A DNA stretch of 64,000 nucleotides from Bog-756 sp038210245 (GCA_038210245.1 JBBQWW010000008.1:7744-71743), one strand, 5' to 3'; shown: positions 16,233 to 25,886, numbered from the stretch's first letter. The notes: a model not told the origin generated them from the letters alone. Translations and numbers: made by a program.

Positions 16233-17720
16233 TCATCCGTCCCCGTCCCCGTCGCGGGCCCGGCTCCGCGCCGTGCGCAGCCGTTCGAGGGTCCGCTCCG
16301 GTCCCAGCACCTCCATCGACTCGAACAGGGGAAGGCCGACCCGCTTTCCGGTCACCGCCACCCGGATGGGGGCCTGGGCCTTGCCCAGTTTGCGCCCCAT
16401 CCCTTCCGCCACGGCCAGTGTGGCGGCGTGGAGACGGTCGTGGGTCCACTGGTCGGTGAGGCCTTCGTAGGCCTCGATGGCTGCCGACAGGATGTCCACC
16501 GCCGCCGCGTCTCCGGCCACGGCCTTGGCCCAGGCGTCCGCGTCGATGACCGGATGGTCGAGGAACAAGAAGTCGACCATGCCCGGGACCTCTCCCAGCA
16601 GGGCCACCCGCTCCTGGACCAGGGGGGCCACCCGGGCGAACACCCCGGGATCGAAGTCGGCGTCGGGCCATGGTGGCCCGCCACCGGTCAGCCAGGGCTC
16701 ACACGCGGCCGTGAATGCCTCGGTGGTCATGGCCCGTACGTACTCGCCGTTCATGTGGGTGAGCTTGGCCACGTCGAAGAATGCCGGCGAGTGGTTGACG
16801 TGCCCGAGGCGGAACCACTCGATCATCTGGTCGGTGTCGAAGATCTCCTCACCACCGGGTGGACTCCACCCCAGCAGGGCCAGGTAGTTGACGAAGGCCT
16901 CGGGCAGATAGCCCTGGTCCCGGTACTCCTCCACCGCTACCTTGTCCCGACGCTTGGAGATCTTCTTGCGCTGCTCGTTGACCAGCAGGGGCAGGTGGGC
17001 GAAGAAGGGCAGCCCCGGCGTGTCGACGGGCCCGGGCCCGGTAGAGCCGTCCGTCTTCCAGCCCATCGAACGGAAGGCCGCCCATACCAACACCCCCCTT
17101 GGGGTAGTGGGCAAGAGGTCCTCCCCCCGGATGACATGGGTGATGGCCATGTCGATGTCGTCCACCACATTGGCCAGGACGAACAGGGGGGCGCCGGTGG
17201 CCTTGACGGCCACGAAGTCGTCGATGGTGGCGGAGGGGAACTCGACCGGTCCACGGATCAGGTCATCCACGACGGTGACGCCGTCGTCGGGGGTGCGGAA
17301 GCGCAGGGCCCGACCGTCCCCCCGGGTCAGGCCGCGCTCCCGGCAGAAGTTGTCGTAGCCCGGGGTCTGGACCCCGGCGGCGCGGTTGCGGGCGTCGATC
17401 TCGTCCCGGGTGCAGTCGCAGGCGTAGAGGAACCCGCCCTCCCACAGGGCGTCGATGGCCTGGTGGTAGCGGTCGGTGCGCAGCGACTGCCGATACGGCC
17501 CCTCGTCGGGGTCCATCGACAGCCAGTGCAGGGCCGAGATGATCCCGTCCACCCACTCCTCGCGTCCGCGCTCGGCGTCGGTGTCCTCGATGCGGAGCAC
17601 GAAGGTACCCCCGGACTGTCGGGCCACCAGCCAGTTGAACAGTGCGGCCCGGGCGCTGCCGACGTGGAAGTAGCCGGTGGGCGACGGGGCGAATCGGACC
17701 CTCGGGGTGTCCCCGGGCAC
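16233..17720 (-). CDS. gltX: Glutamyl-tRNA synthetase
   Basis: 495-residue class I synthetase that charges tRNA-Glu with glutamate. The HIGH-type motif lies in RFAPSPTGYFHVGSA and the KMSKS-type motif in KKISKRRDKV. FVLRIEDTDAERGREEW is the signature glutamate-binding strand, and DCTRDEIDARNR fits the bacterial connective domain. The C-terminal anticodon-binding helices (YEGLTDQWTHDRLHAATLA onward) are present, so it looks complete. It follows the ferredoxin gene by seven bases. The window also holds one tRNA-Glu gene, which is not part of this operon. Confidence 0.97.
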   Translation of the reverse strand: MPGDTPRVRFAPSPTGYFHVGSARAALFNWLVARQSGGTFVLRIEDTDAERGREEWVDGIISALHWLSMDPDEGPYRQSLRTDRYHQAIDALWEGGFLYACDCTRDEIDARNRAAGVQTPGYDNFCRERGLTRGDGRALRFRTPDDGVTVVDDLIRGPVEFPSATIDDFVAVKATGAPLFVLANVVDDIDMAITHVIRGEDLLPTTPRGVLVWAAFRSMGWKTDGSTGPGPVDTPGLPFFAHLPLLVNEQRKKISKRRDKVAVEEYRDQGYLPEAFVNYLALLGWSPPGGEEIFDTDQMIEWFRLGHVNHSPAFFDVAKLTHMNGEYVRAMTTEAFTAACEPWLTGGGPPWPDADFDPGVFARVAPLVQERVALLGEVPGMVDFLFLDHPVIDADAWAKAVAGDAAAVDILSAAIEAYEGLTDQWTHDRLHAATLAVAEGMGRKLGKAQAPIRVAVTGKRVGLPLFESMEVLGPERTLERLRTARSRARDGDGDG

Positions 17721-17727
17721 CCCTGGG

Positions 17728-17925
17728 TTACTCGTCTTCGACGATGGTGATGGCGCCGGTGGGGCAGCCGTTGGCCGCCTGGCGTACCTTCTCCCGCAGA
17801 TCCTCGCCCGGGTTCTCGTTCAGCACGTAGAGAAAGCCGTCGTCACGGACCTCGAACACCTCGGGGGCGATGCCCATGCACACCGCGTTGCTGGCGCACT
17901 CGTCGTAGTCGACAACGATCTTCAC
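17728..17925 (-). CDS. 3Fe-4S ferredoxin
   Basis: 65-residue electron carrier. The GTG start is chosen because GGAGG lies a few bases upstream. The cysteines are in DYDECASNAVCMG and GCPTGAI, giving the C-x5-C ... C-P spacing of single [3Fe-4S] ferredoxins. In actinobacteria these usually supply electrons to cytochrome P450s. No P450 gene lies in the window, so its partner is elsewhere. It is the first gene of a run that continues into gltX. Confidence 0.9.
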   Translation of the reverse strand: MKIVVDYDECASNAVCMGIAPEVFEVRDDGFLYVLNENPGEDLREKVRQAANGCPTGAITIVEDE

Positions 17926-18071
17926 GTGATGCCTCCGGATGCTCGGCGAACCAGGCCGAGTGTATCGGTCCCCGTCGGAGGCACCGGGCATCCGCCCCTC
18001 CCCGACCGACGGCCCGGCCCGGACCCTGGCGATGGCCACGACGGCCCGACCCTTCGGGTAATACTCAGGCC

Positions 18072-19337
18072 ATGGCCCCGCCCACCACCACGCCCACCCC
18101 CTCGAGTCGACGGACGGGGCCAGACCGGATCCGACGGGCGTTTCCCCTGGTGGCAGCCTTGGCCATCCTGATGGCCGCCTGCTCGTCGGCGAGCACCTCG
18201 TCCCCCACCACCACGGCACCGGGCCCCGCCACCACCGGGGAGAGCAACGGCCTGCCGGCCATCCGCCACGTCTTCGTGATCGTCCTCGAGAACGAGGGGT
18301 TCGACACCACGTTCGGGCACCCCGCGTCCGACCCCTACCTGGCCTCTTCCCTGCCGGCGTCGGGAGCCCTCCTGTCCGACTACTACGGCATCGGCCACAA
18401 CTCCAACGACAACTACATCGCCCTCCTCTCGGGCCAGGCCCCCAATCCGTCCAACCAGGCCGACTGCCCGGTGTTCGCCGACTTCCCCGCGACTGCCACT
18501 GTGGCCCCCGATGGCCAGATCTCCGACTCGGGCTGCGTGTTCCCCACCTCGGTGACCACCGTGGCCAACCAGTTGGACCAGGCCCACCTGACGTGGAAGG
18601 GCTACATGGAGGACATGGGCAACATCGCCACCCGGGAGTCGGCGGTTTGTGGGCATCCGGCGGTCGGCACTCCCGACCTCACCGAACGGACCGTCCCCGG
18701 TGACGGCTACGCCACCCGCCACAACCCCTTCGTCTACTTCCACTCCATCATCGACGACACTGCGCTGTGCAACACCCGAGTGGTGCCGCTGGGGTCAGCC
18801 ACCGGAGCCCTCCCGACCGGCGCTCCGTCGGGTGTGACCGGACTGGCCAGCGACCTGAAGTCCGTCGCCACCACACCCAACTTCAGCTTCATCACTCCCA
18901 ACCTGTGCAGCGACGGGCACGACGCACCCTGTGTCAACCAACCGGGCAGTGACTCGGGCCTGACCAACATCGACACCTTCCTGCAGACCTGGGTTCCCCT
19001 CATCACCAGCTCCCCGGCGTTCAAGAAGGACGGTCTCTTGGAGGTCACCTTCGACGAGGCGGACACCGATGGTGGGAATCCGGCCAACGCCACCGCCTGC
19101 TGCAACGAGATCCCCGGGCCGGCCTCGGCCCAGCCCGGCCTCTACGGGCCGGGGGGCGGACGCACTGGGGCCGTCCTCCTCTCGCCGTTCATCAAGGGCG
19201 GTACCACCTCGTCAGTGCCCTACAACCACTTCTCGACGCTGGCCACGGTCGAAGAGCTGTTCGGGCTCACCAAACTGGGCCAGGCCAGAACGGTCAGCGC
19301 CACCTTCGGCCCGGACATCTTCACCCAGGCCGGCTGA
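18072..19337 (+). CDS. Phosphoesterase-family lipoprotein
   Basis: 421-residue secreted lipoprotein. The signal segment LVAALAILMAACSS ends in a lipobox with the Cys at about residue 38, followed by a Ser/Thr linker. The mature domain starts with HVFVIVLENEGFDTTFG, the opening strand of the phospholipase C/acid phosphatase (phosphoesterase) family. Metal-binding stretches follow: DYYGIGHNSNDNYIALLSGQ, then VTFDEADTDGG and LLSPFIKGG with YNHFSTLATVEELFG. It probably cleaves phosphomonoesters or phospholipids outside the cell. Divergent from the ferredoxin gene. Confidence 0.85.
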   Translation: MAPPTTTPTPSSRRTGPDRIRRAFPLVAALAILMAACSSASTSSPTTTAPGPATTGESNGLPAIRHVFVIVLENEGFDTTFGHPASDPYLASSLPASGALLSDYYGIGHNSNDNYIALLSGQAPNPSNQADCPVFADFPATATVAPDGQISDSGCVFPTSVTTVANQLDQAHLTWKGYMEDMGNIATRESAVCGHPAVGTPDLTERTVPGDGYATRHNPFVYFHSIIDDTALCNTRVVPLGSATGALPTGAPSGVTGLASDLKSVATTPNFSFITPNLCSDGHDAPCVNQPGSDSGLTNIDTFLQTWVPLITSSPAFKKDGLLEVTFDEADTDGGNPANATACCNEIPGPASAQPGLYGPGGGRTGAVLLSPFIKGGTTSSVPYNHFSTLATVEELFGLTKLGQARTVSATFGPDIFTQAG

Positions 19338-19364
19338 GACCGGACCGGCCCGACCACGGGGCCG

Positions 19365-20099
19365 TCACCGGGGGTCATCCCAGCTCGGCGCCTGCCGAGA
19401 CAGCCTCCCGGCGGCCACCGCCACCGCCACCATGAGGACGAGGGCCACCAGCAGTCCGAGTGGCCGACTGACTCGAAGCTCCAGAACGGCCCCGACCAGG
19501 GCACCCACGAACATGGCCCCGGCGGCCAGGCCTCGGCGCCCGATCCGCGAGTTGGCGCCCCCGCCGATCCGACTCTCGAACGCCGCCCCGGCGATGGTCT
19601 GGGTGAGCACCGTGGTGGTCAGATCCGGCACCGCCAGCTTGCGGGCGGTGCCGTTCTGCAAGCCGGCCCCGAGAGCGAGCAGCATCACCAGGACGTACCG
19701 GGTGGCCCCCGCACCGGGGTCAGCGACTGTCCATCCGATGATGACGGCCGCCGCGGTCACCCCGACCTCGAACGTGGCTGTCACCGCCAGTACCCGGCCC
19801 CGCCGAGGCCCGAGGTGGGTGACGATCCGACCGCTGCCGGCCGCGCCCAGGGCGAAGGCCGCCAAGGCCAGGGCCGACGCCGCCAGCGAGAACCCCTTGG
19901 CGCCGGCCAGGGCGAAGGCCAGGAAGACCACGTTGCCGGTCATGTTGGCCACGAACACGTGCCCGAGCTCGAGATAGCTGAAGGCATCCACCAGGCCCGT
20001 CACCACGGTGAGGGCGAGCAGCATGGGCTGGAGTGGGCCGTGTCGGTCCCCCGCCGGTGGGGTGATGGTCTGCCAGGCGTCGTTCACGGTGCTCAGCAT
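19365..20099 (-). CDS. DUF1275 (YoaK-like) membrane protein
   Basis: 244-residue membrane protein with six hydrophobic segments. GLVDAFSYLELGHVFVANMT followed by GNVVFLAFA is the DUF1275 hallmark. A second conserved stretch is ALGAGLQNGTARKLAVPDLT. The start at 20099 is preferred because GGAGG lies seven bases upstream. Function of the family is not settled; transport is likely. It converges with the phosphoesterase lipoprotein gene. Confidence 0.88.
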   Translation of the reverse strand: MLSTVNDAWQTITPPAGDRHGPLQPMLLALTVVTGLVDAFSYLELGHVFVANMTGNVVFLAFALAGAKGFSLAASALALAAFALGAAGSGRIVTHLGPRRGRVLAVTATFEVGVTAAAVIIGWTVADPGAGATRYVLVMLLALGAGLQNGTARKLAVPDLTTTVLTQTIAGAAFESRIGGGANSRIGRRGLAAGAMFVGALVGAVLELRVSRPLGLLVALVLMVAVAVAAGRLSRQAPSWDDPR

Positions 20100-20178
20100 C
20101 AAGGGCCTCCTGTAGATCGGCGTTGTCGCCCCCACCTAATCACCGCCACCCCCACCGAAGCCACGACCGGCCCGACCG

Positions 20179-21861
20179 TCAGGTCAACTGGATGGAACGG
20201 GTGATGTCCACCGACTCCAGCAGCTGGCGGTCGTGGGAGACCAGCAGCAGGGTGCCCCCGAAACCGGACAGGGCCTCCTCCAACTGCTCGATGGCGGGAA
20301 GGTCGAGATGGTTGGTCGGCTCGTCGAGCACCAAGAAGTTGACCCCGAGGGCCTGAAAGACGGCCAGCTCGGCCCGGGTGCGTTCGCCCGGCGAGAGGGA
20401 GTCCGGGCGTCGGGTCACATGCTCGGCGCCCAGTCCGAACTTGGCCAACAGCGAACGGGCCTCGGACTGGGTAATCCCGCACCGGTCGGTGGTCCATCGG
20501 ACCAGGTCGGGGCGGTCGGTGGTCGATCGAACCAGGTTGCCCCCGCCGCCGAGCCGGCGCCGATCCTGACCCAACTCGCCCACCACCACACTGGGTCCCA
20601 TCCATCGTTCGCCTTCGGCCAGGGGCAGTGCGCCGAGGAGCGCCGCCACCAGGGTGGACTTCCCCGTGCCGTTGGACCCGGTCAGCGCCACCCGCTCGCC
20701 CCAGTCGATCCGGAGGTCCACCGGTCCCATCCGGAAGGTCCCCCGTTCGATGACCGCTCCGCCCAGTCGGGCCACCACCGCCCCGGCCCGGGGAGCCTCT
20801 TCGATCGAGAACTGGAGGTCCCATCCCTCCCACGGCTTCTCCACCACGTCGAGGGCCTCCCGGGCCCGATCGGTCTGGCGGGCCTTGGCGGCCAGCTTCT
20901 CGGTGCGGTTGATGCGGAAGTCGCGCTGGGCCTTGTCGTTGTCCTTGGCCTGCCGGCTCTCCTTGCGGACGCCGGTGGTGGCCCACTGGCGCTGCCGTTC
21001 GGCCCGCTCGTCCAGCTGGCTCCTCCGCCGTTGGTAGAGCTCGTGCTCCTCGCTGGCGTGCCGTCGGGCGTTGACCCGCTCGGCCAGGTAGCCGCTCCAT
21101 CCGCCCCCGAACTCGTGGCCGGTCCGGCGGTGGACGTCAAGCTCGAGCACCGTGGCCACCGTGCGGCCGAGGAAGTCCCGGTCGTGCGAGACGACCACCA
21201 TCCCGCCGTGTCGGGAGCGCACCCACCCCTCGAGGCGCTGCAGCCCTTCGAAGTCGAGGTCGTTGGTGGGCTCGTCCAGCAGGGTCAGGTCGAAGCGCGA
21301 GAGCTCGACGCCGGCCAGCGCCACCTTGGCCCGCTGACCACCCGAGAGAGTCGACACCGATTGGGCTGCCACCCCCGGACCAAGTCCAAGGTCGACCAGC
21401 ACTGCGTCGATGCGGGCGTCGAGGTCGGCCACCCCGAGGGAGCCGAACCGCTGGAGGGCCGCCTCGTAGCGTTCCTCGGCGGCCGGGCCGCCCGTCGACA
21501 GGCCGGCAGCCGAGGCGGCCAACTCGACCTCCGCATCCGCTCCCCCGGTCCGGCGGGTCAGCCACTCCCGCACCGACTCCCCCACCCCCGCCTCGTGCTC
21601 CTGGGCCAGGTAGCCCACCGTGGCCGAGGGGGGATCTCGGGTGATCCGACCAGCATCGGGCGGGAGTAGTCCAGCCAGGATCTGGAGCAGGGTGGACTTG
21701 CCCACCCCGTTGGGCCCGATCACCCCGATGCAGCTGTCCGGCCCGATGGTGAGGGAGACGTCGTCGAGGACGGTCCGACCTCCCCGGTCATGGGTGAGGT
21801 GGCGAGCCACCAGCGTGGCCGGGGCCGTGGTGGGGGGTGGGTTGGAACGGTGCGCAGGCAA
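20179..21861 (-). CDS. ABC-F family ATPase
   Basis: 560-residue soluble protein with two ABC nucleotide-binding domains and no membrane part. Walker A motifs are GPNGVGKST (about residues 48-56) and GSNGTGKST (second half). Signatures are LSGGQRAK and LSPGERTR. Walker B motifs are LLDEPTNDLD and VLDEPTNHLD. The linker between them is long, helical and charged (the P-site tRNA-interaction region in family members). ABC-F proteins act on ribosomes in translation control or antibiotic protection. The subgroup cannot be fixed from the sequence alone. Confidence 0.92.
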   Translation of the reverse strand: MPAHRSNPPPTTAPATLVARHLTHDRGGRTVLDDVSLTIGPDSCIGVIGPNGVGKSTLLQILAGLLPPDAGRITRDPPSATVGYLAQEHEAGVGESVREWLTRRTGGADAEVELAASAAGLSTGGPAAEERYEAALQRFGSLGVADLDARIDAVLVDLGLGPGVAAQSVSTLSGGQRAKVALAGVELSRFDLTLLDEPTNDLDFEGLQRLEGWVRSRHGGMVVVSHDRDFLGRTVATVLELDVHRRTGHEFGGGWSGYLAERVNARRHASEEHELYQRRRSQLDERAERQRQWATTGVRKESRQAKDNDKAQRDFRINRTEKLAAKARQTDRAREALDVVEKPWEGWDLQFSIEEAPRAGAVVARLGGAVIERGTFRMGPVDLRIDWGERVALTGSNGTGKSTLVAALLGALPLAEGERWMGPSVVVGELGQDRRRLGGGGNLVRSTTDRPDLVRWTTDRCGITQSEARSLLAKFGLGAEHVTRRPDSLSPGERTRAELAVFQALGVNFLVLDEPTNHLDLPAIEQLEEALSGFGGTLLLVSHDRQLLESVDITRSIQLT

Positions 21862-21986
21862 GTGGGGACCTCTCGGGCCGGTGGACGGAGTTCGGACACG
21901 GGTTCACCGGCAGTCAGCGCACGGAGGCATGGTAGCGCCCGACCACCGGCCTCGGACGGGGTCCCGGCTCTCGGTAGGCTCGCCCG

Positions 21987-23093
21987 GTGGCCCTGAGGAC
22001 CGAGCCCCGCCGGCCGGGGTACCGCCGACGCAGAGCTCTCGGAGGCCTCGGCCTGGTGGCGCTGGTGACCCTGGTCGTGGTGGTGGCGACGAACCGCAAC
22101 GCCCCGACGGCCCTGCCGGCCGCCAACCCCGCGCCGACCGCTCAACCGTCCAGCCGGCCCTCGACCACCACGACCGTCCCGGCTCCGCACCCCCCGTACG
22201 CGGTGGGCACCCTGTCCCTGACGGTGACCGAGGCGGCCACCCGTGGTGGGCCGGCCCGCACGTTTCCCACCTTCGTGCGGTATCCGGTCCAGGCCGGCGG
22301 CGGTGCGGCGGGAGCCGCGCCCGACTCCGCCCTCCGGGCCGCGGGACCGTTCCCTCTGGTGGTGTTCTCCGGTGGCTTCGCCGTCAGCCCCGAGGAGTAC
22401 TCGAGCCTGCTCGACCGCTGGGTCTCCGCCGGCTTCGTGGTCGCCGACCCCGTCTACCCCTTCACCACCCCTTCGCCCACCCAGGCGCTCGACGAAGGGG
22501 ACATCGTCCGCCATCCCGGTGATCTCTCGGCGGTCATCACCACCCTGCTGGACGCCGACGCCAACCCGACGACCGGTCCCGGGTCCGCCCTGGGCGGGAC
22601 CATCGACCGCAGCCGGATCGCCGCCATCGGGCACTCGGACGGAGGCGATGTGACCTTGGCCGCCGTGGCCGACTCCTGCTGTCACGATCCCCGAATCGGC
22701 GCCGCCGTGATCCTGTCAGGGGCCGAGTACGCCGCCTTCGGCGGGACCTACTTCACCGCGGCCCCTGCCGTGCCCCTCCTGGTGGTCCAGGGGACGGCGG
22801 ACGACATCAATCCGCCCGGGTGCAGTGTCCGGCTCTACGACCGGGCCCCGGCGCCCAAGTACTACCTGTCCCTCGACGGCCAGTCCCATCAGGGCCCTTA
22901 CCTCGAGGCCGGCGTGGCCCAGGACACCGTCCAGCAGGTGGTGGTGGACTTCCTGCTCGGTTCCCTGGAGGGGTCAAGGCCGGCCCAGGCCGCCATGGTC
23001 CGGGACGGGGACGTCCCCGCTTCGTCGACCTTGACGGTCGGCACACCGACCGGCCTGGCCGCCGGCCCCTGTCCGGGGGCGCCGAGCGGCTGA
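21987..23093 (+). CDS. Alpha/beta hydrolase, membrane-anchored or secreted
   Basis: 368-residue protein, GTG start. A hydrophobic helix at about residues 18-35 is followed by a Pro/Thr linker, so the enzyme is exported or anchored. The catalytic Ser is in IGHSDGGD, the acid probably in GTADDINPP, and the His in GQSHQGPY. The layout resembles platelet-activating-factor acetylhydrolase-like and dienelactone-hydrolase-like esterases. The substrate is unknown. The C-terminus converges with a thiolase gene across a strong hairpin. Confidence 0.82.
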   Translation: MALRTEPRRPGYRRRRALGGLGLVALVTLVVVVATNRNAPTALPAANPAPTAQPSSRPSTTTTVPAPHPPYAVGTLSLTVTEAATRGGPARTFPTFVRYPVQAGGGAAGAAPDSALRAAGPFPLVVFSGGFAVSPEEYSSLLDRWVSAGFVVADPVYPFTTPSPTQALDEGDIVRHPGDLSAVITTLLDADANPTTGPGSALGGTIDRSRIAAIGHSDGGDVTLAAVADSCCHDPRIGAAVILSGAEYAAFGGTYFTAAPAVPLLVVQGTADDINPPGCSVRLYDRAPAPKYYLSLDGQSHQGPYLEAGVAQDTVQQVVVDFLLGSLEGSRPAQAAMVRDGDVPASSTLTVGTPTGLAAGPCPGAPSG

Positions 23094-23128
23094 CGGTCCG
23101 GACCACCTGGCCGCCCGGACAGGGGCCG
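23063..23128. terminator. Hairpin between convergent genes
   Basis: Perfect 15-base inverted repeat, CGGCCCCTGTCCGGG at 23063-23077 and its complement at 23114-23128, with a 36-base loop that contains the stop codon of the hydrolase gene. The right arm ends one base before the thiolase stop. No T run on either side, so it would act as a GC-rich bidirectional terminator or a barrier to read-through. Confidence 0.6.
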
Positions 23129-24286
23129 CTAGGGCTTCTCGCTCCCGACCACCCACATGGAGAAGAACTGGGACCCACCGCCGTAGGCCTGACCCAGGGC
23201 CAGCTTGGCCCCGTCGACCTGGTGCTCGCCGGCCTGACCCCGCACCTGCATGGCCACCTCGAGGAAGCGCAGCATGCCGGACGCCCCGATGGGGTTGGAT
23301 GACAGCACTCCTCCCGAGGCGTTCCAGGGGATGTCTCCGTCGAAGGCCGTGGCCCCGGACTCGGTGAGCTTCCATCCGTCGCCCAGGTCGCAGAAGCCCA
23401 GGTTCTCCAGCCACATCGGCTCGTACCAGCTGAAGGGCACGTAGATCTCGGCACAGTCGAACTGCTCCCGGGGGTTGGTGATCCCGGCCTGGGCGTAGAC
23501 GTCGGCCGAGCAGTCCCGCCCGGCCTGCGGGTTGACCTGGTCCCGTCCGGCGAACATGGTCGGCTCCGACCGCATGGCCGTGCCGTGGATCCACGCCGGC
23601 GGGAAGTGCCCCGAGACAGCGTCCTCGGCGGCCAGCACCATGGCGGCGGCGCCGTCGGACGACGGGCAGGCCTCGAGGTAGCGGAGGGGATCCCACAACA
23701 TCATGGAGTCCTCGACCATCTTCATGTCGATGTCGGCCAGGTGCAGGTGGGCATAGGGGTTGCGCATGGCGTTCTGGCGGTCCTTGACCGCCACCATCCG
23801 TCCGATGTGGTCGGGGGCGCCGGAGCGGCGCATGTAGGCCCGGATGTGCGGGGCGAAGTACCCACCGGCGCCGGCCAGCAGGGGGGCGGCGAACGGCTGG
23901 GGCACCGACAGGGCCCACATGGCATCGGAGTCGGACTGCTTCTCGTAGGCCACGGTCAGGACCCGCTTGTGGATGCCCGACTTGACCAGATGGGCGGCGA
24001 CCAGGGCCGTCGACCCGCCGACCGATCCGGCGGTGTGGACCCGGATCATGGGCTTGCCCACCGCGCCCAGGGCCGGGGCCAGGTAGATCTCTGGCATCAT
24101 GTTGCCCTCGAACATGTCGGGGGCCTTGCCGATGACCACGGCGTCGATGTCCGACCAGGTCAGATCGGCGTCGGCCAGGGCGGCTTTGGCCGCCTCCCGG
24201 ACCAGTCCGGCGATGGAGACGTCCTCCCGCTTGGCCTTGTGGTGGGTTTGGCCCACTCCGATGACTGCACAGCGCTCGGCCATCAC
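23129..24286 (-). CDS. Thiolase-fold protein lacking catalytic Cys (Ltp2-like)
   Basis: 385-residue thiolase-fold protein of the SCP-x/lipid-transfer group. GVGQTHHKAKREDVSI opens it. Where thiolases have the nucleophilic Cys it reads HTAGSVGGSTA, and the usual GHP motif near the end is SSNPIGASG, so both the Cys and one catalytic His are missing. That pattern is known for Ltp2-type retro-aldolases, which remove the side chain in steroid breakdown together with a DUF35 partner. Last gene of a four-gene run in which every junction overlaps or touches. Substrate (sterol or other beta-hydroxyacyl-CoA) is inference. Confidence 0.82.
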   Translation of the reverse strand: MMAERCAVIGVGQTHHKAKREDVSIAGLVREAAKAALADADLTWSDIDAVVIGKAPDMFEGNMMPEIYLAPALGAVGKPMIRVHTAGSVGGSTALVAAHLVKSGIHKRVLTVAYEKQSDSDAMWALSVPQPFAAPLLAGAGGYFAPHIRAYMRRSGAPDHIGRMVAVKDRQNAMRNPYAHLHLADIDMKMVEDSMMLWDPLRYLEACPSSDGAAAMVLAAEDAVSGHFPPAWIHGTAMRSEPTMFAGRDQVNPQAGRDCSADVYAQAGITNPREQFDCAEIYVPFSWYEPMWLENLGFCDLGDGWKLTESGATAFDGDIPWNASGGVLSSNPIGASGMLRFLEVAMQVRGQAGEHQVDGAKLALGQAYGGGSQFFSMWVVGSEKP

Positions 24287-25368
24287 TCACCCTCCAGGAC
24301 GCAGACGAGATTCTGTTGCAGGCAGGGACCCGAAGTGGCGTGGGCCACGGCCCGGTGGGCCTGCCCCGACCGGATCCGTTCGGCGGCCTCGCCGATCCGG
24401 ATGAGCCCGGCCGACATGACGGGGTTGGCGGCCAGGGCCCCGCCCGACGGGTTGATGGTCACCGCCCCATCGAGGCCCAGGGCCTCGCGGAGGATGATCT
24501 CCTGGTGGGCGAAGGGGGCGTGGAGCTCGGCCACGTCGATGGGCCCGTCGGCCACACCGGCCACGTCGGCGGCCTTGGCCGTGGACGGCGAGGACGTGAT
24601 GTCACGGGCCCCGAGCGAGTGGGTCTCCATCCGGTGGTCGAAGCCGGTGATCCACACCGGCTTCTCCCCCCACTGCAGGGCCTTGTCCCCGGCGGCCAGC
24701 ACGATGGCGGCGGCACCGTCGGTGATGGGGGGCAGGGTGTGTCGACGCAGCGGGGAGACCACGTACTCCTCAGTGAGCAGGGTATCGGCCGGAATGTCGT
24801 TGGCCACCTGGGCCTTGGGGTTGTCGAGGGCGTCCTTGCGGCTGCGGGAGGCGATGGCGGCGAACTCGGCCTCGGTCCCCTTGCCCGCGTCGATGAGGGC
24901 CCGGGCCTGCAGGGCGGCCAGGCTCACCGGGTCGGGCCACAGGGGGGCCAGGTAGTAGGGGTCGAGCTGCAGGGCCATGATCTCCCCCAGGTTGCCCAAG
25001 GACGACCGGCCGAAGCTGTAGACCAGGGCGGCGTCGATCTCGCCTTCCTGCAGCAGGACCCACGCCTCGTACAGGGCCCAGGCCCCGTCCATCTCCACGT
25101 GGCTCTCGGAACGGGGTGGCCACACCCCCACGGCGTCGAGGGCCATGACGAAACTGAACGGACCACCGATCAGGTAGTCGGTCGAGCCCGAGCAGATGAA
25201 GTCCACGTCGTCCTTGGTGATCCCGATGTTGCCGAATACCTCGGCCACCACCGGCATGAGCATCTCCACCTCGTTGCGCTCGTCGTCCTGGCGGACGTTC
25301 TGCATCTGGGCGAACGAGGCAATCGACACCGGCCGCGGCGTGCGGCGGGAACCCTGGGCGGCGCTCAC
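24283..25368 (-). CDS. Second thiolase-fold protein lacking catalytic Cys
   Basis: 361-residue thiolase homologue. The active-site Cys position reads ESHVEMDGAWALYEAW, with no Cys, and the final motif is NPSGGALAANPVMSAG, again with Asn in place of His. It is therefore not a classic thiolase. It probably forms a complex with its neighbour, since two related chains plus two DUF35 chains are encoded together. Its start overlaps the DUF35 stop and its own stop overlaps the next start, so stoichiometric expression is likely. Cytoplasmic. Confidence 0.8.
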   Translation of the reverse strand: MSAAQGSRRTPRPVSIASFAQMQNVRQDDERNEVEMLMPVVAEVFGNIGITKDDVDFICSGSTDYLIGGPFSFVMALDAVGVWPPRSESHVEMDGAWALYEAWVLLQEGEIDAALVYSFGRSSLGNLGEIMALQLDPYYLAPLWPDPVSLAALQARALIDAGKGTEAEFAAIASRSRKDALDNPKAQVANDIPADTLLTEEYVVSPLRRHTLPPITDGAAAIVLAAGDKALQWGEKPVWITGFDHRMETHSLGARDITSSPSTAKAADVAGVADGPIDVAELHAPFAHQEIILREALGLDGAVTINPSGGALAANPVMSAGLIRIGEAAERIRSGQAHRAVAHATSGPCLQQNLVCVLEGE

Positions 25369-25886
25369 AGGTACTCCTGGTAGGTCTCGTAGTCGGCGTC
25401 GGGCTCCCCGTTGGGCCGGAAGTACTTCACCGACGCCAGCGAAGGCTCGAGATCACCGGGATCCACCCAGACCGCCTCCACCCGCAGCCCCATGCGGATC
25501 TGGTCAGTGGGGATCTCCTGCAGGAGGCCCATGAACGAGAGGTTGGCCCCGTCGAGCAAGATCTGCGCGCAGATGTAGGGGATCTCGATGGACTGGCCGG
25601 CGAAGGGCACGTTGACCACGCAGTAGGTGGTGACGGTGCCGGAGTTGGACAGCAGCACATCCTCGGTGGTGGGCACCCCGTCGGTGGGACAGGACCCGCG
25701 GGACGGCACATAGACCTTGCCGCACACCGAGCAGCGCTGACCCACGAAGGTGCCCCGCTCCAGACCGCGGAGGAACTTGGACTGGGCGATGCCCGGGGTG
25801 AAGTCGAAGTCGAGCCGGATGGGGGTGGCCAGCGTGGTCACCGGACCCAACTCGCTCCCCGGCTCACCGGTGGTCGCCGCACTCAT
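25365..25886 (-). CDS. DUF35 OB-fold protein with zinc ribbon
   Basis: 173-residue acyl-CoA-associated OB-fold protein. The N-terminal rubredoxin-like zinc ribbon reads CSVCGKVYVPSRGSCPTDG: the first pair and the third Cys are present, but the fourth position is Asp. The OB-fold follows (VTTYCVVNVPFAGQSIEIPY, then AQILLDGANLSFMG). Such proteins bind the acyl-CoA end and activate Ltp2-type aldolases or hydratases (ChsH2-like). ATGA overlap with the thiolase gene. The start at 25886 coincides with the stop of the next DUF35 gene. Confidence 0.85.
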   Translation of the reverse strand: MSAATTGEPGSELGPVTTLATPIRLDFDFTPGIAQSKFLRGLERGTFVGQRCSVCGKVYVPSRGSCPTDGVPTTEDVLLSNSGTVTTYCVVNVPFAGQSIEIPYICAQILLDGANLSFMGLLQEIPTDQIRMGLRVEAVWVDPGDLEPSLASVKYFRPNGEPDADYETYQEYL

